A model generated the notes under the pieces. That model had not been told where the DNA came from. It did not search any database and saw only the letters and a program-made list of their open reading frames with translations. The translations under genes were made by a program, and so were the position numbers. 64,000 nucleotides of DNA from Arabidopsis thaliana. Its lineage: Eukaryota; Streptophyta; Magnoliopsida; Brassicales; Brassicaceae. The DNA is taken from positions 25,777,971 through 25,841,970 of the forward strand of contig NC_003070.9 of assembly GCF_000001735.4 (NCBI RefSeq), given 5' to 3'. Shown here in pieces: positions 11,222 to 23,900 of the stretch. Numbering within the stretch: position 1 is the first letter of the stretch; each line of letters begins with the position of its first letter.

Positions 11222-13916
11222 ATGGCAACAACACCGGTTCAACCTCCGGTTTCAAATTCTCCACCGGTGACTTCGCCGCCGCCGCCACTGAATAATGCTA
11301 CTTCTCCGGCTACACCACCACCAGTAACATCGCCGCTACCTCCGTCAGCACCTCCACCAAATAGAGCTCCTCCTCCTCCTCCTCCGGTGACTACCTCACC
11401 ACCACCAGTTGCTAATGGAGCTCCTCCTCCTCCACTGCCAAAACCACCTGAGAGCTCTTCTCCGCCACCACAACCAGTGATCCCTTCACCTCCTCCTTCA
11501 ACTTCGCCGCCACCACAACCAGTAATCCCTTCACCTCCTCCTTCAGCATCTCCACCACCTGCATTAGTCCCACCACTACCTTCTTCTCCTCCACCTCCTG
11601 CATCTGTTCCTCCTCCTCGGCCATCGCCTTCACCACCAATCTTAGTACGTTCTCCTCCGCCCTCAGTGCGTCCAATTCAATCTCCTCCTCCTCCGCCTTC
11701 AGACCGTCCCACTCAATCTCCTCCTCCTCCTTCTCCTCCTTCACCACCTTCAGAGCGTCCTACTCAATCTCCTCCTTCGCCACCTTCAGAACGTCCTACT
11801 CAATCTCCTCCGCCTCCTTCTCCTCCTTCACCGCCTTCAGACCGTCCCTCTCAATCTCCTCCTCCACCACCAGAGGATACTAAACCCCAACCTCCCAGGA
11901 GAAGTCCAAATTCTCCACCACCAACATTCTCTTCTCCTCCACGTTCTCCTCCTGAAATACTTGTCCCAGGTTCTAACAATCCATCTCAAAACAACCCTAC
12001 TCTTAGACCTCCTCTTGATGCTCCAAATTCTACTAATAATAGTGGAATTGGTACTGGTGCTGTTGTTGGTATCAGTGTAGCAGTAGCACTTGTGGTCTTC
12101 ACTCTTTTTGGTATCTTTGTCTGGTGCTTGAGGAAACGAGAAAAACGCCTTTCAGCTGTTAGTGGTGGCGATGTTACACCATCACCAATGAGCTCTACCG
12201 CAAGATCAGGTATACTAGGCTATGTAAAAGTTGTTACTTGTGTTTGCGTTTCTTGATTCTCATTACATTTTGATATTCTTATGTACAGATTCAGCATTTT
12301 TTAGGATGCAGTCATCTGCACCTGTTGGAGCAAGCAAGCGTTCGGGCAGTTATCAATCACAATCCGGTGGCTTAGGCAATTCGAAAGCATTGTTTTCCTA
12401 TGAAGAACTTGTGAAGGCAACAAATGGTTTTTCACAAGAAAATCTATTAGGTGAAGGTGGATTTGGTTGTGTATATAAAGGGATATTACCTGATGGGAGA
12501 GTAGTTGCTGTGAAACAACTAAAGATCGGTGGAGGACAAGGTGACAGGGAGTTTAAAGCCGAAGTTGAAACTCTTAGCAGAATTCATCACCGCCATTTGG
12601 TTTCAATCGTGGGACATTGTATCTCTGGTGACCGTAGATTGCTTATCTATGATTATGTTTCTAACAATGACCTTTACTTCCACCTTCATGGTAAAGAAAA
12701 AGCATCTCCAAGATTACATTTTATATATATACACACACCACTGGGACTGACACTATCTACATGTCTCTTAAACAGGAGAAAAATCTGTTCTAGACTGGGC
12801 AACACGTGTTAAAATTGCGGCTGGGGCAGCTCGTGGACTAGCTTATCTTCATGAAGATTGTAAGTTGTTGCTTAACCACTAGTTTAACCTTTTCAATCAA
12901 ATGCTAGTCTCTAAACTCTTGTCTATTATCAGGTCATCCGCGTATCATTCACAGGGACATCAAGTCGTCTAACATTCTTTTAGAGGACAACTTTGATGCT
13001 CGGGTACAACATTAGTCTTGCTATTTTAGATTTTTTTCAAGGTTTCAGTTAAATGGTGACTTGAACAGTATTTGATCTCTCATTTTTTTTGTAGGTTTCT
13101 GACTTTGGCCTTGCAAGATTAGCTCTTGATTGTAACACTCATATCACCACACGGGTCATCGGAACATTTGGGTAGGTGCTTGCCTTGTTTGATTAGTTAG
13201 TCGCATATTTTGGCATCTAGTTGATATTTTTCATTCATCTACTTTAGCTATATGGCTCCTGAATATGCATCAAGTGGAAAATTAACAGAGAAATCAGATG
13301 TATTCTCCTTTGGGGTTGTTCTGCTGGAGTTAATCACTGGACGTAAACCGGTGGATACATCGCAACCACTGGGAGATGAGAGCCTTGTTGAATGGGTACG
13401 CTCACTATTTGAACATTTCTTAACATGTAAACCTGTTTCTTGAAATCCTCTTGACCTTTGCATTATTTGTTTTTCAGGCCCGGCCTTTGATAAGTCATGC
13501 CATAGAAACCGAGGAATTTGATTCTTTAGCAGATCCTAAGCTTGGAGGAAACTATGTAGAATCTGAAATGTTTAGAATGATTGAAGCAGCAGGAGCCTGC
13601 GTGCGGCATTTAGCTACCAAGAGACCTCGGATGGGACAAGTAAAAACATTTTCTTTTCTTCTTTCCTTGATAAGAGTTTATTTACTTAAAACTTGAAGGA
13701 ATCTTGAAATATATTTTGCAGATTGTGAGAGCTTTTGAAAGTTTAGCTGCGGAAGACCTTACTAACGGAATGAGACTAGGCGAAAGCGAGGTCTTTAACT
13801 CAGCTCAACAGTCAGCAGAGATCAGATTGTTTAGAAGAATGGCATTTGGTAGCCAAAATTACAGTACAGATTTTTTCTCGCATAGTAGTTACAATAGCAG
13901 AGACGCAAACGTGTAA
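11222..13916 (+). CDS. PERK9: Proline-rich extensin-like receptor kinase PERK9
   Basis: Eight exons (11222-12209, 12289-12690, 12776-12859, 12933-13003, 13095-13171, 13248-13395, 13478-13639, 13722-13916) give 708 residues. Residues 1-270 are an extracellular Pro/Ser-rich region with many SPPP-type extensin-like and RPTQSPP repeats. One transmembrane segment spans about 281-304, followed by basic KREKR. The kinase domain starts near 383 with GEGGFG; K405 is the ATP-binding lysine, HRD has D500 as catalytic base, and DFG has D518. All catalytic residues are present, so it should be an active RD Ser/Thr kinase. No clear cleavable signal peptide is seen, as in other PERKs. The family is linked to cell-wall sensing; the specific ligand is unknown. 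Start chosen at the first ATG; the upstream in-frame codons are TTG. Confidence 0.95.
11270..11890 (+). repeat. Low-complexity Pro/Ser codon repeats of PERK9
   Basis: Degenerate CCTCCT/CCACCA/TCTCCT arrays encode the extensin-like ectodomain. A longer duplicated unit, about 45 bp, encodes [12 protein letters not shown] twice. A second unit encodes (D/E)RP(T/S)QSPP four times. The antisense ORF here is only a shadow of this composition. Confidence 0.85.
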
Positions 13917-14724
13917 ATATCATACACAGATTGTTCTTTTTCTTCTCTCGCCATTAGTGGCACAAACCATTAAGAAATATCCTAGTTGTGTCTCAAAAAC
14001 TCACCATCTTTCGCGACTAAAACCAGCACATCAAAGCTGAGCCTTCTCAGAGTGATTGAAACAGTAAGAATCTCCCTCTGGTTTTGCCTTCTCTTGATTT
14101 GTGCTCATGTTTTGTTTCCTTATTATGGTTTAAACTAAAGACACTACTAATACAATATGTAGAAACAGAGGATTACAGAGGAGCTAGTGGTTGAACAGAA
14201 AGATGAGAAAAAGGGATATAGATGGGTACAAGAGAGGCTTCGTTTCTTACATGAAATTACTTTTGTATCTATTTTTTCTATTCTTATACGTTCAAGTTTG
14301 CACATTATGTGACATTACTTATATAATAAATCAATAAAAATCAATTTGTCTCACTGTGTCATTGTGTATTCATGTGGCTCAGTTTTTTAGTTGCAGAAAG
14401 ACTGATTTTTACCATTGTGAGTTACCATGTTGGAGAGTAGTAGAATCAAAGAAAACGAAAGATTGTTAGTTGTTTTGACGTCCAAGCTTCCTAAAACAAT
14501 GCTTCTAAAAGCATCTTAAATCCCATGTGATCCTATAATATGTGTAAAAACAAACACATGGGTGTTGCTTTGCGTTGCATTTGTTGATACCAATATTGGC
14601 AAGGAACATATTCCTTTGACACAATCTGATGTCACCTCTTAACTTCTGTTTTCTCTATCTCTTTCCTTTATATCTTTGTTGTTACCTTAACAGTTTTTTT
14701 TTTTTAATGCATCTTTGAGTAATA
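13917..14724. other. Non-coding: PERK9 3' UTR and short spacer
   Basis: AT-rich sequence with poly(A)-signal-like AATAAA near 14326, then about 400 bp of spacer with no ORF of note. The last bases before 14725 (a T-run and GAGTAATA) form the leader of the next gene. Confidence 0.6.
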
Positions 14725-15153
14725 ATGGAAGAAGATTGTGGTGCTTTTGCAGCAGATTGTGTTATCTTCTGTTGCTGCTGCGAGTGTTTTATCTTACAAG
14801 TCTTTATCTTTATTTTCTTTAAGATTCCTTGTAAACTTTCTCAGAAGATGAAGAAGTTTGTGACTAGAAGGCTTGGACGAAAGAAGAGAAGAGACACGGA
14901 AATCGTCCTACCGACAAAGGACGATGATTGCAGAGAGGAGCATGGGTCTGAAGTTAGTTGCATGGAAGACGTAGAGGAGATGTTGCAGGAACTTTCCATG
15001 AAAGGAGAGTTTGTGTTTGGGAGTTTCTGGAGACAAGGAGACTCTGCAGCAAACGATTTTGATTTCGGAAACTCACAATACGAAATAGCTAATTACAAAG
15101 ATCATCGTTCCTTGTCATTGCTCATTACACAAGATGTCTTATTAGAGCGTTAA
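14725..15153 (+). CDS. Small protein of unknown function with a Cys cluster
   Basis: A single uninterrupted ORF encodes 142 residues. The N-terminus (1-36) is hydrophobic and Cys-rich, with the cluster CCCCECF followed by ILQVFIFIFFKIP. A strongly basic block (KKFVTRRLGRKKRR) follows, then an acidic region (EDVEEMLQELSMKGEFVFGSFW). The composition suggests a membrane-associated, possibly S-acylated, N-terminus with a cytosolic tail, but no known domain is recognised. Similar FAADC...CCCC...LILQ N-termini occur in uncharacterised plant proteins; I give no function. It converges with ALA9; the stop codons are 374 bp apart, so the 3' UTRs may overlap. Confidence 0.65.
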   Translation: MEEDCGAFAADCVIFCCCCECFILQVFIFIFFKIPCKLSQKMKKFVTRRLGRKKRRDTEIVLPTKDDDCREEHGSEVSCMEDVEEMLQELSMKGEFVFGSFWRQGDSAANDFDFGNSQYEIANYKDHRSLSLLITQDVLLER

Positions 15154-15527
15154 GAGGACCGAACCAAAAGGGGTATTTAACTTCCCTATCTATGCATTCT
15201 CCATGTTCTCTAAGATTGAGAATGACAGTAAAAAAGTAAAGGACTAATGGCAATCTTGAAAGAGCAAAAGAAGAGAAAAGACAATTGGAAATCTCTCTAC
15301 TGAGACTCCAAGGTATAATCTTCAGCTGTTCTGTAAACACAATTTACTGGACATAACTGTAAGATCTTGTTTCGTAACCGGGCAAGGCCGCAAGAATCAG
15401 AATGTACAACAACTGGTTGGATAGCCTTTATCGATCCAGTCTGAAGCAAGTAAGCTTCTAGCTTCCATATATTCTTGGTGCTATTTACGTTCTGCGAGTC
15501 AAGTTGATGTTTGGTTAGTTTTCGTTG

Positions 15528-18500
15528 TCATGATGCAGGCTCAGATATCCTCACTGATCTCTTTTTAGCTTCTAATCTGGCAGTGAACCCAACTGTTGTA
15601 GGCCTTATTGATCTTTGCCTTACTATATCACAGTACTCAGGGTCATTACACTGACCCTCGTACCTTAGCCATTGTATCATCCCATGGTACATTGGGAAAA
15701 AACTCATCTGAAGTGCAGAGTAGATGAAGTATGGCATCAACGTCGCTACAACTACAAAGAGAGTAATGAGCCAGTAAGATAATGAAGGCGCGAGAGCTTC
15801 AACAAAGACTTTATATGCACCGGTTGATATTCTTGATGGAAGTTCTCCGTACACCGTGATGAAAAAGTACCAAACGACAATGGAGCTCCAAATCACAATG
15901 TGCTGGATTAGAGTGAAGTAACTGATAGCCAATGCCATCTGCAAATTCACAACCCATACAATGCATGTGTACATTGTTCCGCCTAGGATTTCTCTTCCCG
16001 GGGTTTTTCCATCGTGGTTGAAAGCTTGAGATTGGAGAGAGCTTTTGCAGAGGAAGAAAATGATTACTGCACTGTAGAATCCGTTGAACATCCAGCCAAG
16101 TATCCTGCGCCAGCTGAACAGAACATTCTGCACACCTTCTTGGTATAACAACGGAAACTGCAAAACCAAGAAAAAAGGAAGAAGTTGGCACAAATTTTTT
16201 GACTGGTGAGAAGATAAAGCTGTTGTAATGTTTACCTTTAGACAATAACGTGCAGAGACATCCTGGTCGAAGACACCAAGAGCAATAACAGGAAGGGACG
16301 AGAAAAAGACATTATAAAGAGATAGAAACCAGTCGTTGTAGGCAGGTGTCGATGAGAATGTTGTGTATGTTTCATATAAGAAGAGTGTGAAACCAAATGT
16401 AATGTTCTTGTAGAAGAAGTAGCAAATCTGTCAGATAGAGAAAACTGATTATGTCAAGACTCATGCCACAGAAGGTTGGTCTTAGTCTGAAGATGTAGAA
16501 ATAAATTTACCATTGTCGAGATCCGTCTGTAACACCAGTGTCCATGGACTAGCAACAAACGTTCCAAATATCTAAACTGAGCAATCGCAATGTCGCTGGA
16601 CATTACAGCCTGTGAACAATGATCAGGATTAAGCCCATACCAAGAAAAACAAACACACAATGAAAATCAACAAATGATAGTTAAATAAATCTAAACTGAA
16701 CCTGCATTCCTTCCACACCGCTAATACCAACACCTATATCTGCTTCCTGAAGCATTCCAACATCATTTGCACCATCACCAATTGCTAAAGTCGTTTTACC
16801 GTTTCCAGATTTTACTAGTCTTGTCACCTACATAGCGATTTACTTATTGTGAAAATCTTGACAGCAGCAAAAGTATACTCAAGATTCAAGAATAAGTTTA
16901 AAACTAACCAGAGCTTTTTGTTTTGGTGATGAACGGCAACAAATGACAGACGCACAACTAACAGCCAGCTCTAGAAAGATGTGCTTTATATCATCATCCA
17001 ACGCGTAAGCAAGTGATTTTCCATCAATGATTAAAGCAAAAGCATTCCCTCCAGAATACTTTAACTGAGTCTTTCCATTAATTATCTGCGACAAGACATT
17101 TTCTTTTGATGCCTGCAAGATAACAACTAGCCACATTGATACATTCATCTAATATAATCTTCTGCTAATACTACTCCACAAAATATTAATTCTTTGGTAT
17201 CTTTTCTACCTTTGCAATGACATCTTTTTCTCCGGTTTTCTCTAGTGACTGAATTTCAGGGGTCTCCAAGTTGATTATGATCTGCTTCATGTCTTGTCTG
17301 AGCAAACTACAAGCAAACCTGTGAAAGACAAACACACAAAGGGTTCAAAGAGTGGAAAGAATGTAGAAGAAAACTGTATGCAGGAACTCAAGAGTAGACA
17401 ATATTAAGGTGATACCCAGAAAATGATACCCAATATTGATAGCAGTCTCCATCTTGTCACCAGTCAAAACCCAAATCTTTATTCCTGCTTGAGCAAGCTT
17501 GTCAATGCAATCAGGGACCTGAAAGGAATCAAGGATAAAGAGAGAAGATAAGACATTTCAATCCACCAACTATAAATTGATTATATGACTATCATCAGTG
17601 TTTGCTTACTCCATTTTGGAGTTTATCCTCAACAGCAGTAGCTCCAAGAAGAATCAAGTCTTTTTCAATTTTCTCGGTGACTTCCTCTATCAGCGATTCT
17701 CGATCAGCACTAACCGAACTCTTGGCTTCACTGATTCTTTCATTGAATACTTTGTATTCTTTCTCATCAAGTTCACGATAAGCAAGTATCAAAGTTCTCA
17801 GCCCTGCATCAGCATACTCGTTTACATGGTCCCGTGTTTCCTCTTCAAACTCTCTACCATTCTTGGATAGTCTTTCAAACATAACACTAGAAAACGAAAC
17901 AAATCAAACAAATAAGTTCAAAATCTATATGAAATGGTTTTCTAAAGTCAAAGGTCACTTACTTATCTGCTCCTTTACAAAGTAATAAGAGTTTTCCATC
18001 TTCTTCCTGCACTATAACTGACATTCTTTTCCTCGTGCTGTTGAACTCAAGAACGTTCAAAACTTTGTACAACCTGAAACACAAAACCAATAAGCTTTTG
18101 ATAGCATAATAAAATAAAGTAGAGGAGATAGAACTGACTGACCTTTCAACTCGTTTGCCGCTCACAAGATCGAGCTCTCTTACCGATATGGTAGTCTGAG
18201 TTCTGTTAAAAAATTCAAAACCAAGCTCCCTTGCTGCAATAACAAATGCTGCTTCATCTGGCGATTCAGCTTCATAAGAGATCTTCTCTGTATCTTCATC
18301 CACTTCAGGTATCACAGTATGACATACCGCAAGTAATCTGAAAAACTTCTGAATAACATCAGCATGAGTTTCAGTGACCCAGTTTCCATTCATTATCCTT
18401 TCATCTCTAAAGTTGAATCCTTTCACCGTAGATTCTTCAGTAATTGCCTCTTTACTATATTCCATATCAATATCATTCTCATCGCTCTGAAACACCAAAG

Positions 18501-20005
18501 GACCACCTTTTCTTCTTCCCATAGCCATCTCCACCTCTGTAACACCACGACCATAAGCTGTCCCTGCAACAGAACACTTAATGAACTCCATGGAGTTACA
18601 TGTCAATGTTCCTGTCTTGTCTGAGAGAATTGTATCCACTTGTCCAAGCTCTTCATTCAGGTTAGAGGTACGTGCACGAGCTGGCTTATCAGCTTCTTCA
18701 TAGTACATGTGAATATCCTGGTTGATGAAGATACTCTGAAGAACTTTAACAATCTCTATGGAGACATACAAGGATATAGGAATGAAATAACTGTACAGCA
18801 TAACCGCGGTTAGAAAATGATAGATCGCAGCCACGGGAGCTCTTTTGGGGTCAAAGAAGATACTGGAGCTATCTGGTCTCAAGTACCATCTCTTCATCAC
18901 ACCATCCTTGAGATCATCTCTTGTTGTAACTCCAAAGATAACAGAACCAATAAATGCCATAGTAATCACCATGAAGAACATTAAGTAGATAATCTTATCC
19001 ATCTTCTTTTCAATCATGCTTCTCTTAGATGGAGGATCTGTTGAATTCTGAATAACCTTTGTGTCATGACCCGTGAAGATAACAGCTCCAAAGATGAAAT
19101 CTGTGTTCCTGAGTTTTGAGTCTCTCAGAAGAAGTTGCTGCGGTGAGAGAGGGTATTTAGCTCCCTTAAGCTCCATGGTTCCAACAAACGAATACAAATT
19201 AGCATTTGGATCCTCGCATTTGACAAAAGCCTCAAACCCTTTAAAGTTAAACTCATCACGCAAAGACGAAGTTACTTCAAGTCCTTGCTTAACTTTCAGA
19301 TTAGTCTCCCCATCAAGGTTCATTGTCTCTACATAGCAAATAGCATCTTCATAGCTAGAAGATAGCAAAACAAGATCCGCCGGGAAAAACTCATTCTTCT
19401 CTACCTTCACTATATCTCCAATACTCAAAGTCTTCCACTCCTTCGCATCGAAACTTCCATCACCTCTATGCACTTTAACTTTCCTATTATTCACCTCATT
19501 ATCCTAAACACCACATACACAAAAGCTTCTATTATTCACCTCATTAGCTAACAACACATAATCTAATCCATCTCTAATCACAATCAGAACCAAAAGTTAC
19601 CTGTTTTTGGCGGCGCCAATCTTCAACACCTTCTTTAACCATAGTAGCACCAATAACAAAAAGAAGAGGAACAATAGCACTAGAAGCAGTATAAGGAGCA
19701 AGAGGAGTAAAAGCCAAGACCCCAGTAACCAAAAAGTAGAAATTTGCAACTCTCCTAAACTGCTCAAAGAGTGATTTAGGTAAAAAAGTAGCAAGAGTAT
19801 ACTTAGTAGTCCTAACGTAGTTATCAGAGTAGTTTCTAGAATCAGCTTCAGGTGAATCAGGTTCATTACAATAAACAACACGAGAGAAACCAGGTCCTCC
19901 GATTTGAGAATGGTCTTGCTTAAAACATGCTTGAGCACATGTTAGTGTATATAGTTTACTTAGTTGTAATCTCCTTCTTCTTCTCTTTGTTCCACCTCCT
20001 ACCAT
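15528..20005 (-). CDS. ALA9: P4-type ATPase, phospholipid flippase ALA9
   Basis: Eleven minus-strand exons: 20005-19601, 19503-18143, 18073-17963, 17886-17610, 17518-17430, 17318-17210, 17112-16909, 16827-16702, 16609-16511, 16427-16236, 16157-15528. They join in phase to 1200 residues. Visible features: two N-terminal membrane spans, the actuator motif DGET at 199-202, a PISL-containing M4 (typical of P4 pumps), the phosphorylation motif DKTGT with D430, nucleotide-binding KGAD, the hinge motif GDGANDVG, and six C-terminal spans. Family role: ATP-driven transfer of phospholipids to the cytosolic leaflet, with ALIS (Cdc50-like) beta subunits. The basic N-terminus (TKRRRRR) precedes membrane entry. 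The start codon opens a compact 135-codon first exon. The long AG/CT-rich upstream region probably contains the leader. Confidence 0.96.
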
Positions 20006-20900
20006 TGAACCTCAAAGTTTTATTTTTTACTGAAACAAAAAAAAAACAATTTCAGATTCTTCAGATATTCAAGAAACCTTGAAATTATATAAAAACAAAT
20101 CTTTTTTTAAATACCCGCGAGAACAATTTAAAACGAAGAAACCAAGAAAGAAAAAAAAATTGTTTTTTATAAAGTGGAAAAAAAGAAAAAGAAAAGAGAA
20201 AAAAAAAAAAAAAGACAGTACCGTGAAACCAACCGAACAGAGAAAAGCAGAGAGAAGACCGTGACTGGTCGGTTCCGACCTCGTTGTTTGCAATTTTCCG
20301 GTTATCTAAATTTTTTTAGTTTTCTCGGGAAAATGAGGAATTTTCTCGGGAAAAGATCAGAGATCGGAGTGAGTGAGTGAGAGGTGAAGGGTATCTATAA
20401 AAAGTTATGATCTTTAAGAAAGTTGAGATTTTTAGAGTTTTGAGTGAGAGAGAGAGATCTCATAAATTTTTCGATATGCTCTGTTTTTTTTTATAGCGAA
20501 AAATTCTCATCTCATCCAAACAAATTGGGAAGACGAAGACGAAGAAGAAAAAAACAGAGAGAAAGTGCCAAGATTTGGACAAGTCATAGTTTCACTGGGA
20601 AATATTATAACATCAAATCAAAATGCTGAAACTCTTTTCCCAAACAAACAAAGAAAAAAAAAAGTTTTTGTTTTTGGGAATTTTGATGATCATCAATTAT
20701 AAGCTGTGTGTGAAGAAAGAAACAAAAACAGGACTGTGGAAAAAGAGAGAGACAAAGACTGAGATTGATCTGACAGTTTCTAATCTAGGATGATTTTTTA
20801 CTGTCAGATAATCTCAGAAAGAAAAGTGAGAGTTTTGGTTTGGAGAGGAGAGAATCAGAGGAGGAAGAAGAATCGATTGGAGGAACATTAGATGCGCCGT
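20006..20900. other. ALA9 leader and promoter, purine/pyrimidine-biased
   Basis: On the ALA9 strand this is CT-rich, with long T and A runs around 20140-20215 and short CT repeats. No coding sequence is supported; the small ORFs here are low-complexity artefacts (Lys- or Phe-rich). Confidence 0.6.
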
Positions 20901-23900
20901 CATGGCGGAGAAGGTGACCAAGACACCAAATGCGGGTCAAACCACATATAAATTAGATGATGCATCAATCAATCAAATTATGCATGATTTCTCTACCTTT
21001 TTCATTTTCTTATTATTTGACATTGATTTACTACTTATATGTTTATACGTTGAGTGTACATATATTTTTAGAGATTTAAGAGTGTCATTATTATTCACAT
21101 TTTGGATTAGAGAAATTAGGTGAAATAATCTCTGTTTTTAAAAACGTGATTTGTATACGTCTAGTATCCGTACGCCAAATCTTGGCTATGAACAATGTAC
21201 ACTCCCCTAAAATTAGGTTTCAGAAATGAGTTTAGGCTATAAAAAAACTAACTTCTAATTAATGTATTTAATTAAAAAAAACTTTTAACTTCTAATATAT
21301 CTACAAGTTTTCAAATAATAAGATAAAATTTATAATATAAATGTAAGTTTTAAAAAAAGAAAACGAAAATACTTTCACTTAAAATAATTAAATCATAATT
21401 TCAAATATGTTTAAATATATACATATTTTTTGTTATATATTTTTTTAATTATAGTTTTGTCTAATGCTAACCACAAAATTGAGTTTGGGTTGGTTAATGA
21501 CTCACTTGGTTAGTTCATTTTATTGTTCTCAGTGGTAATGGAGTTTGGTGAATTACTTTATAACCTCTAGGATTTTGGTATGGTTATTAGAGGAACTTTT
21601 ACTTTTAATGCATAAAACATGGCACCGGCTTTGTATAGTTTGGTGAACATCATTTAATGCATGAATTTTGCTTTCAAGTTTCAACTAAATATAATTCCCC
21701 GTTCACAAGTACCGAGTGGTTAACATATTACCGGTCCCATTTCATATGTACGATCTATAAAAACTAGTAGGAAATTAAAAACATCATATAGGTTCTACAT
21801 TAAGTTAATTATTAACTATTAAGTCGCTAGATGTTTTAGAATCTAACTATTAATCAACTTCTGCTTATGGGCATCACATATAAATTGAACATTCTTTGTA
21901 GGGTTTCTCCTTTTTTTGGTTCTTAGTCCGGTACAACAATGACAAGTTCGTAAAACGTGTTAGTATACTTAACAGCTGCTAAAGATCAGAATAAAATTAT
22001 TCAATGTATTTTGTCATGAATGTTGTGAATTTGAGTGAACTTTGATGAACTCTTTATGCCTAAACAAGAAGAAAAACGAGTAGAGGTGAATACTTGATGT
22101 CTAAGAACCAAAAAAAGTTTTATAACATGACTTATCTAAATCTTTGATCGTCAGACTCGTATTTTTTTTCCAATATGAGATAATTCTATTCGATAAATTT
22201 AATTGCATGGCTTATCCAAAATTTTGGGAGTCGTTATAAAAAGTTTTAGTGATTAGATTTTAAACCTATATCTAATTCATGTACCTAATAAAAATTTTGG
22301 GGTTTTCTCATAGTATCTACACTTGGAATTTTTTTTAAACAATAATTTCTTATTCTTTTATTATAACTACCATGACAACATAACACATTGCACATGTCAC
22401 TTTATCCATACATAACAATATCAGTTTTGCTTATCAAAAAACACTATTCTGTTTTCTTTTCTTATATATATATAATCAGGTATACATACTCTAAGATCAA
22501 ATATCGTATATTTTATATTTGTTCGAGTTATTAGCCACGTTGATTGTGGTAATCCTTGACAAATTCAATCTACAAAAATGTTAATCTATATAATAAAATT
22601 TGTTATATGGTACGAATTTATGTGTGCAGTGGCATCATCGAGATGTCACACTCTCAATAAATGTCAAGACATGGAAAAAAAGGTAATTAGGGAAACAACA
22701 CTTTGGCGAAGAATTCAAAACTTAGTTGTTAGAATGTCAATCGAATTACACATCACATGCCTTAGAATAATCCCCATATATTCCCATGCAAAGCCAAAGT
22801 ACCTTCACTAATTATACCATATAATTCTTCGCCTTTTAAACTCTTTGTGGATTTGTTGATTAAAATGTTTTTAAAATTCGTTAATTCCATAAACCTTCTC
22901 CAACATTTTAATATCTTCATATATCTTTGGTGGTCGTCGCCTCGTCGGTATCCGGCGTAAAAGAAAAAAAAAAGAGAGAGAAGCTTCTAAAAAATCCTAA
23001 GATAAATATGATTTCGTAACAAAAATTTCCTAATGTATGATCCCCTTATTTGTTCACAAATTGATGTTGACGTGGAAATGAAATTAAAAATTGACGTTAA
23101 CGTGAATGAGGAGATCTTGCCACGAAGGTGGTAGAAGCCGACACAAGCTAAAGGATCATAACTTTTGTTTTAGTTTTTTTCAAAGATACTAACGAATAAA
23201 TACCACAATTTGATATTCATCATTTATTATTGTTTGTGATAACAAATAAAAACCCAAATAAAACACACGTACGATCTCGTATTCTTGTTAGATACATTCT
23301 TGAAGATTTATAAGATAACCATGTTTGTTTTATTTATTTGTGAAGTATTATTACTGAATTAGGACATTTATTGGAAGATTTAGATCATACGGCTCATAGG
23401 TATATTTTCTTCATGTGGTGCTTGAAAAATTAAATAAAGTTGATAGCCATAAATCTAAAGTTGTGATGGATATTTTGTATTTATGAGACTTTTTCCTAAA
23501 GTAAAGACTTTAAGAAGTTGACGATGAATCTACAAGGTTTACGGAATCTTTTGTTAATAATTGAGACAAATATTCCACTAAAATGTGATTTGAGAAACTA
23601 ATTAACGTTTTAGATTTAGACTTCTCTGTCTTTGACATTTTCTTTGCAGCGTTGATATTTTCTTCTTACTAAAATAAGAATAGTTTATTAGTTTTAGTAG
23701 ATTTACCTAAGATTATAGGTTGTAATCGTTAACTAATATTTTCATATAAAGCTATAACAAAAGAATAATTCATTGCTTATTACTGAAGTTCTTTAGTTTA
23801 TAGACCAATAATTGTACTACTTTTGTAACCTTTAAATTGTCAAATCCTATTTTACCATACAAATTTTAGTGGAAGATTGTCTTCATAAATATGAAATATC

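Noticed and set aside
11412..11747. Antisense Glu/Val-rich ORF opposite PERK9
   Set aside because: Shadow of the Pro-rich codon repeats on the plus strand; no start context or homology.
20079..20380. Lys-rich ORFs upstream of ALA9
   Set aside because: Translation of A-rich low-complexity leader; not coding.
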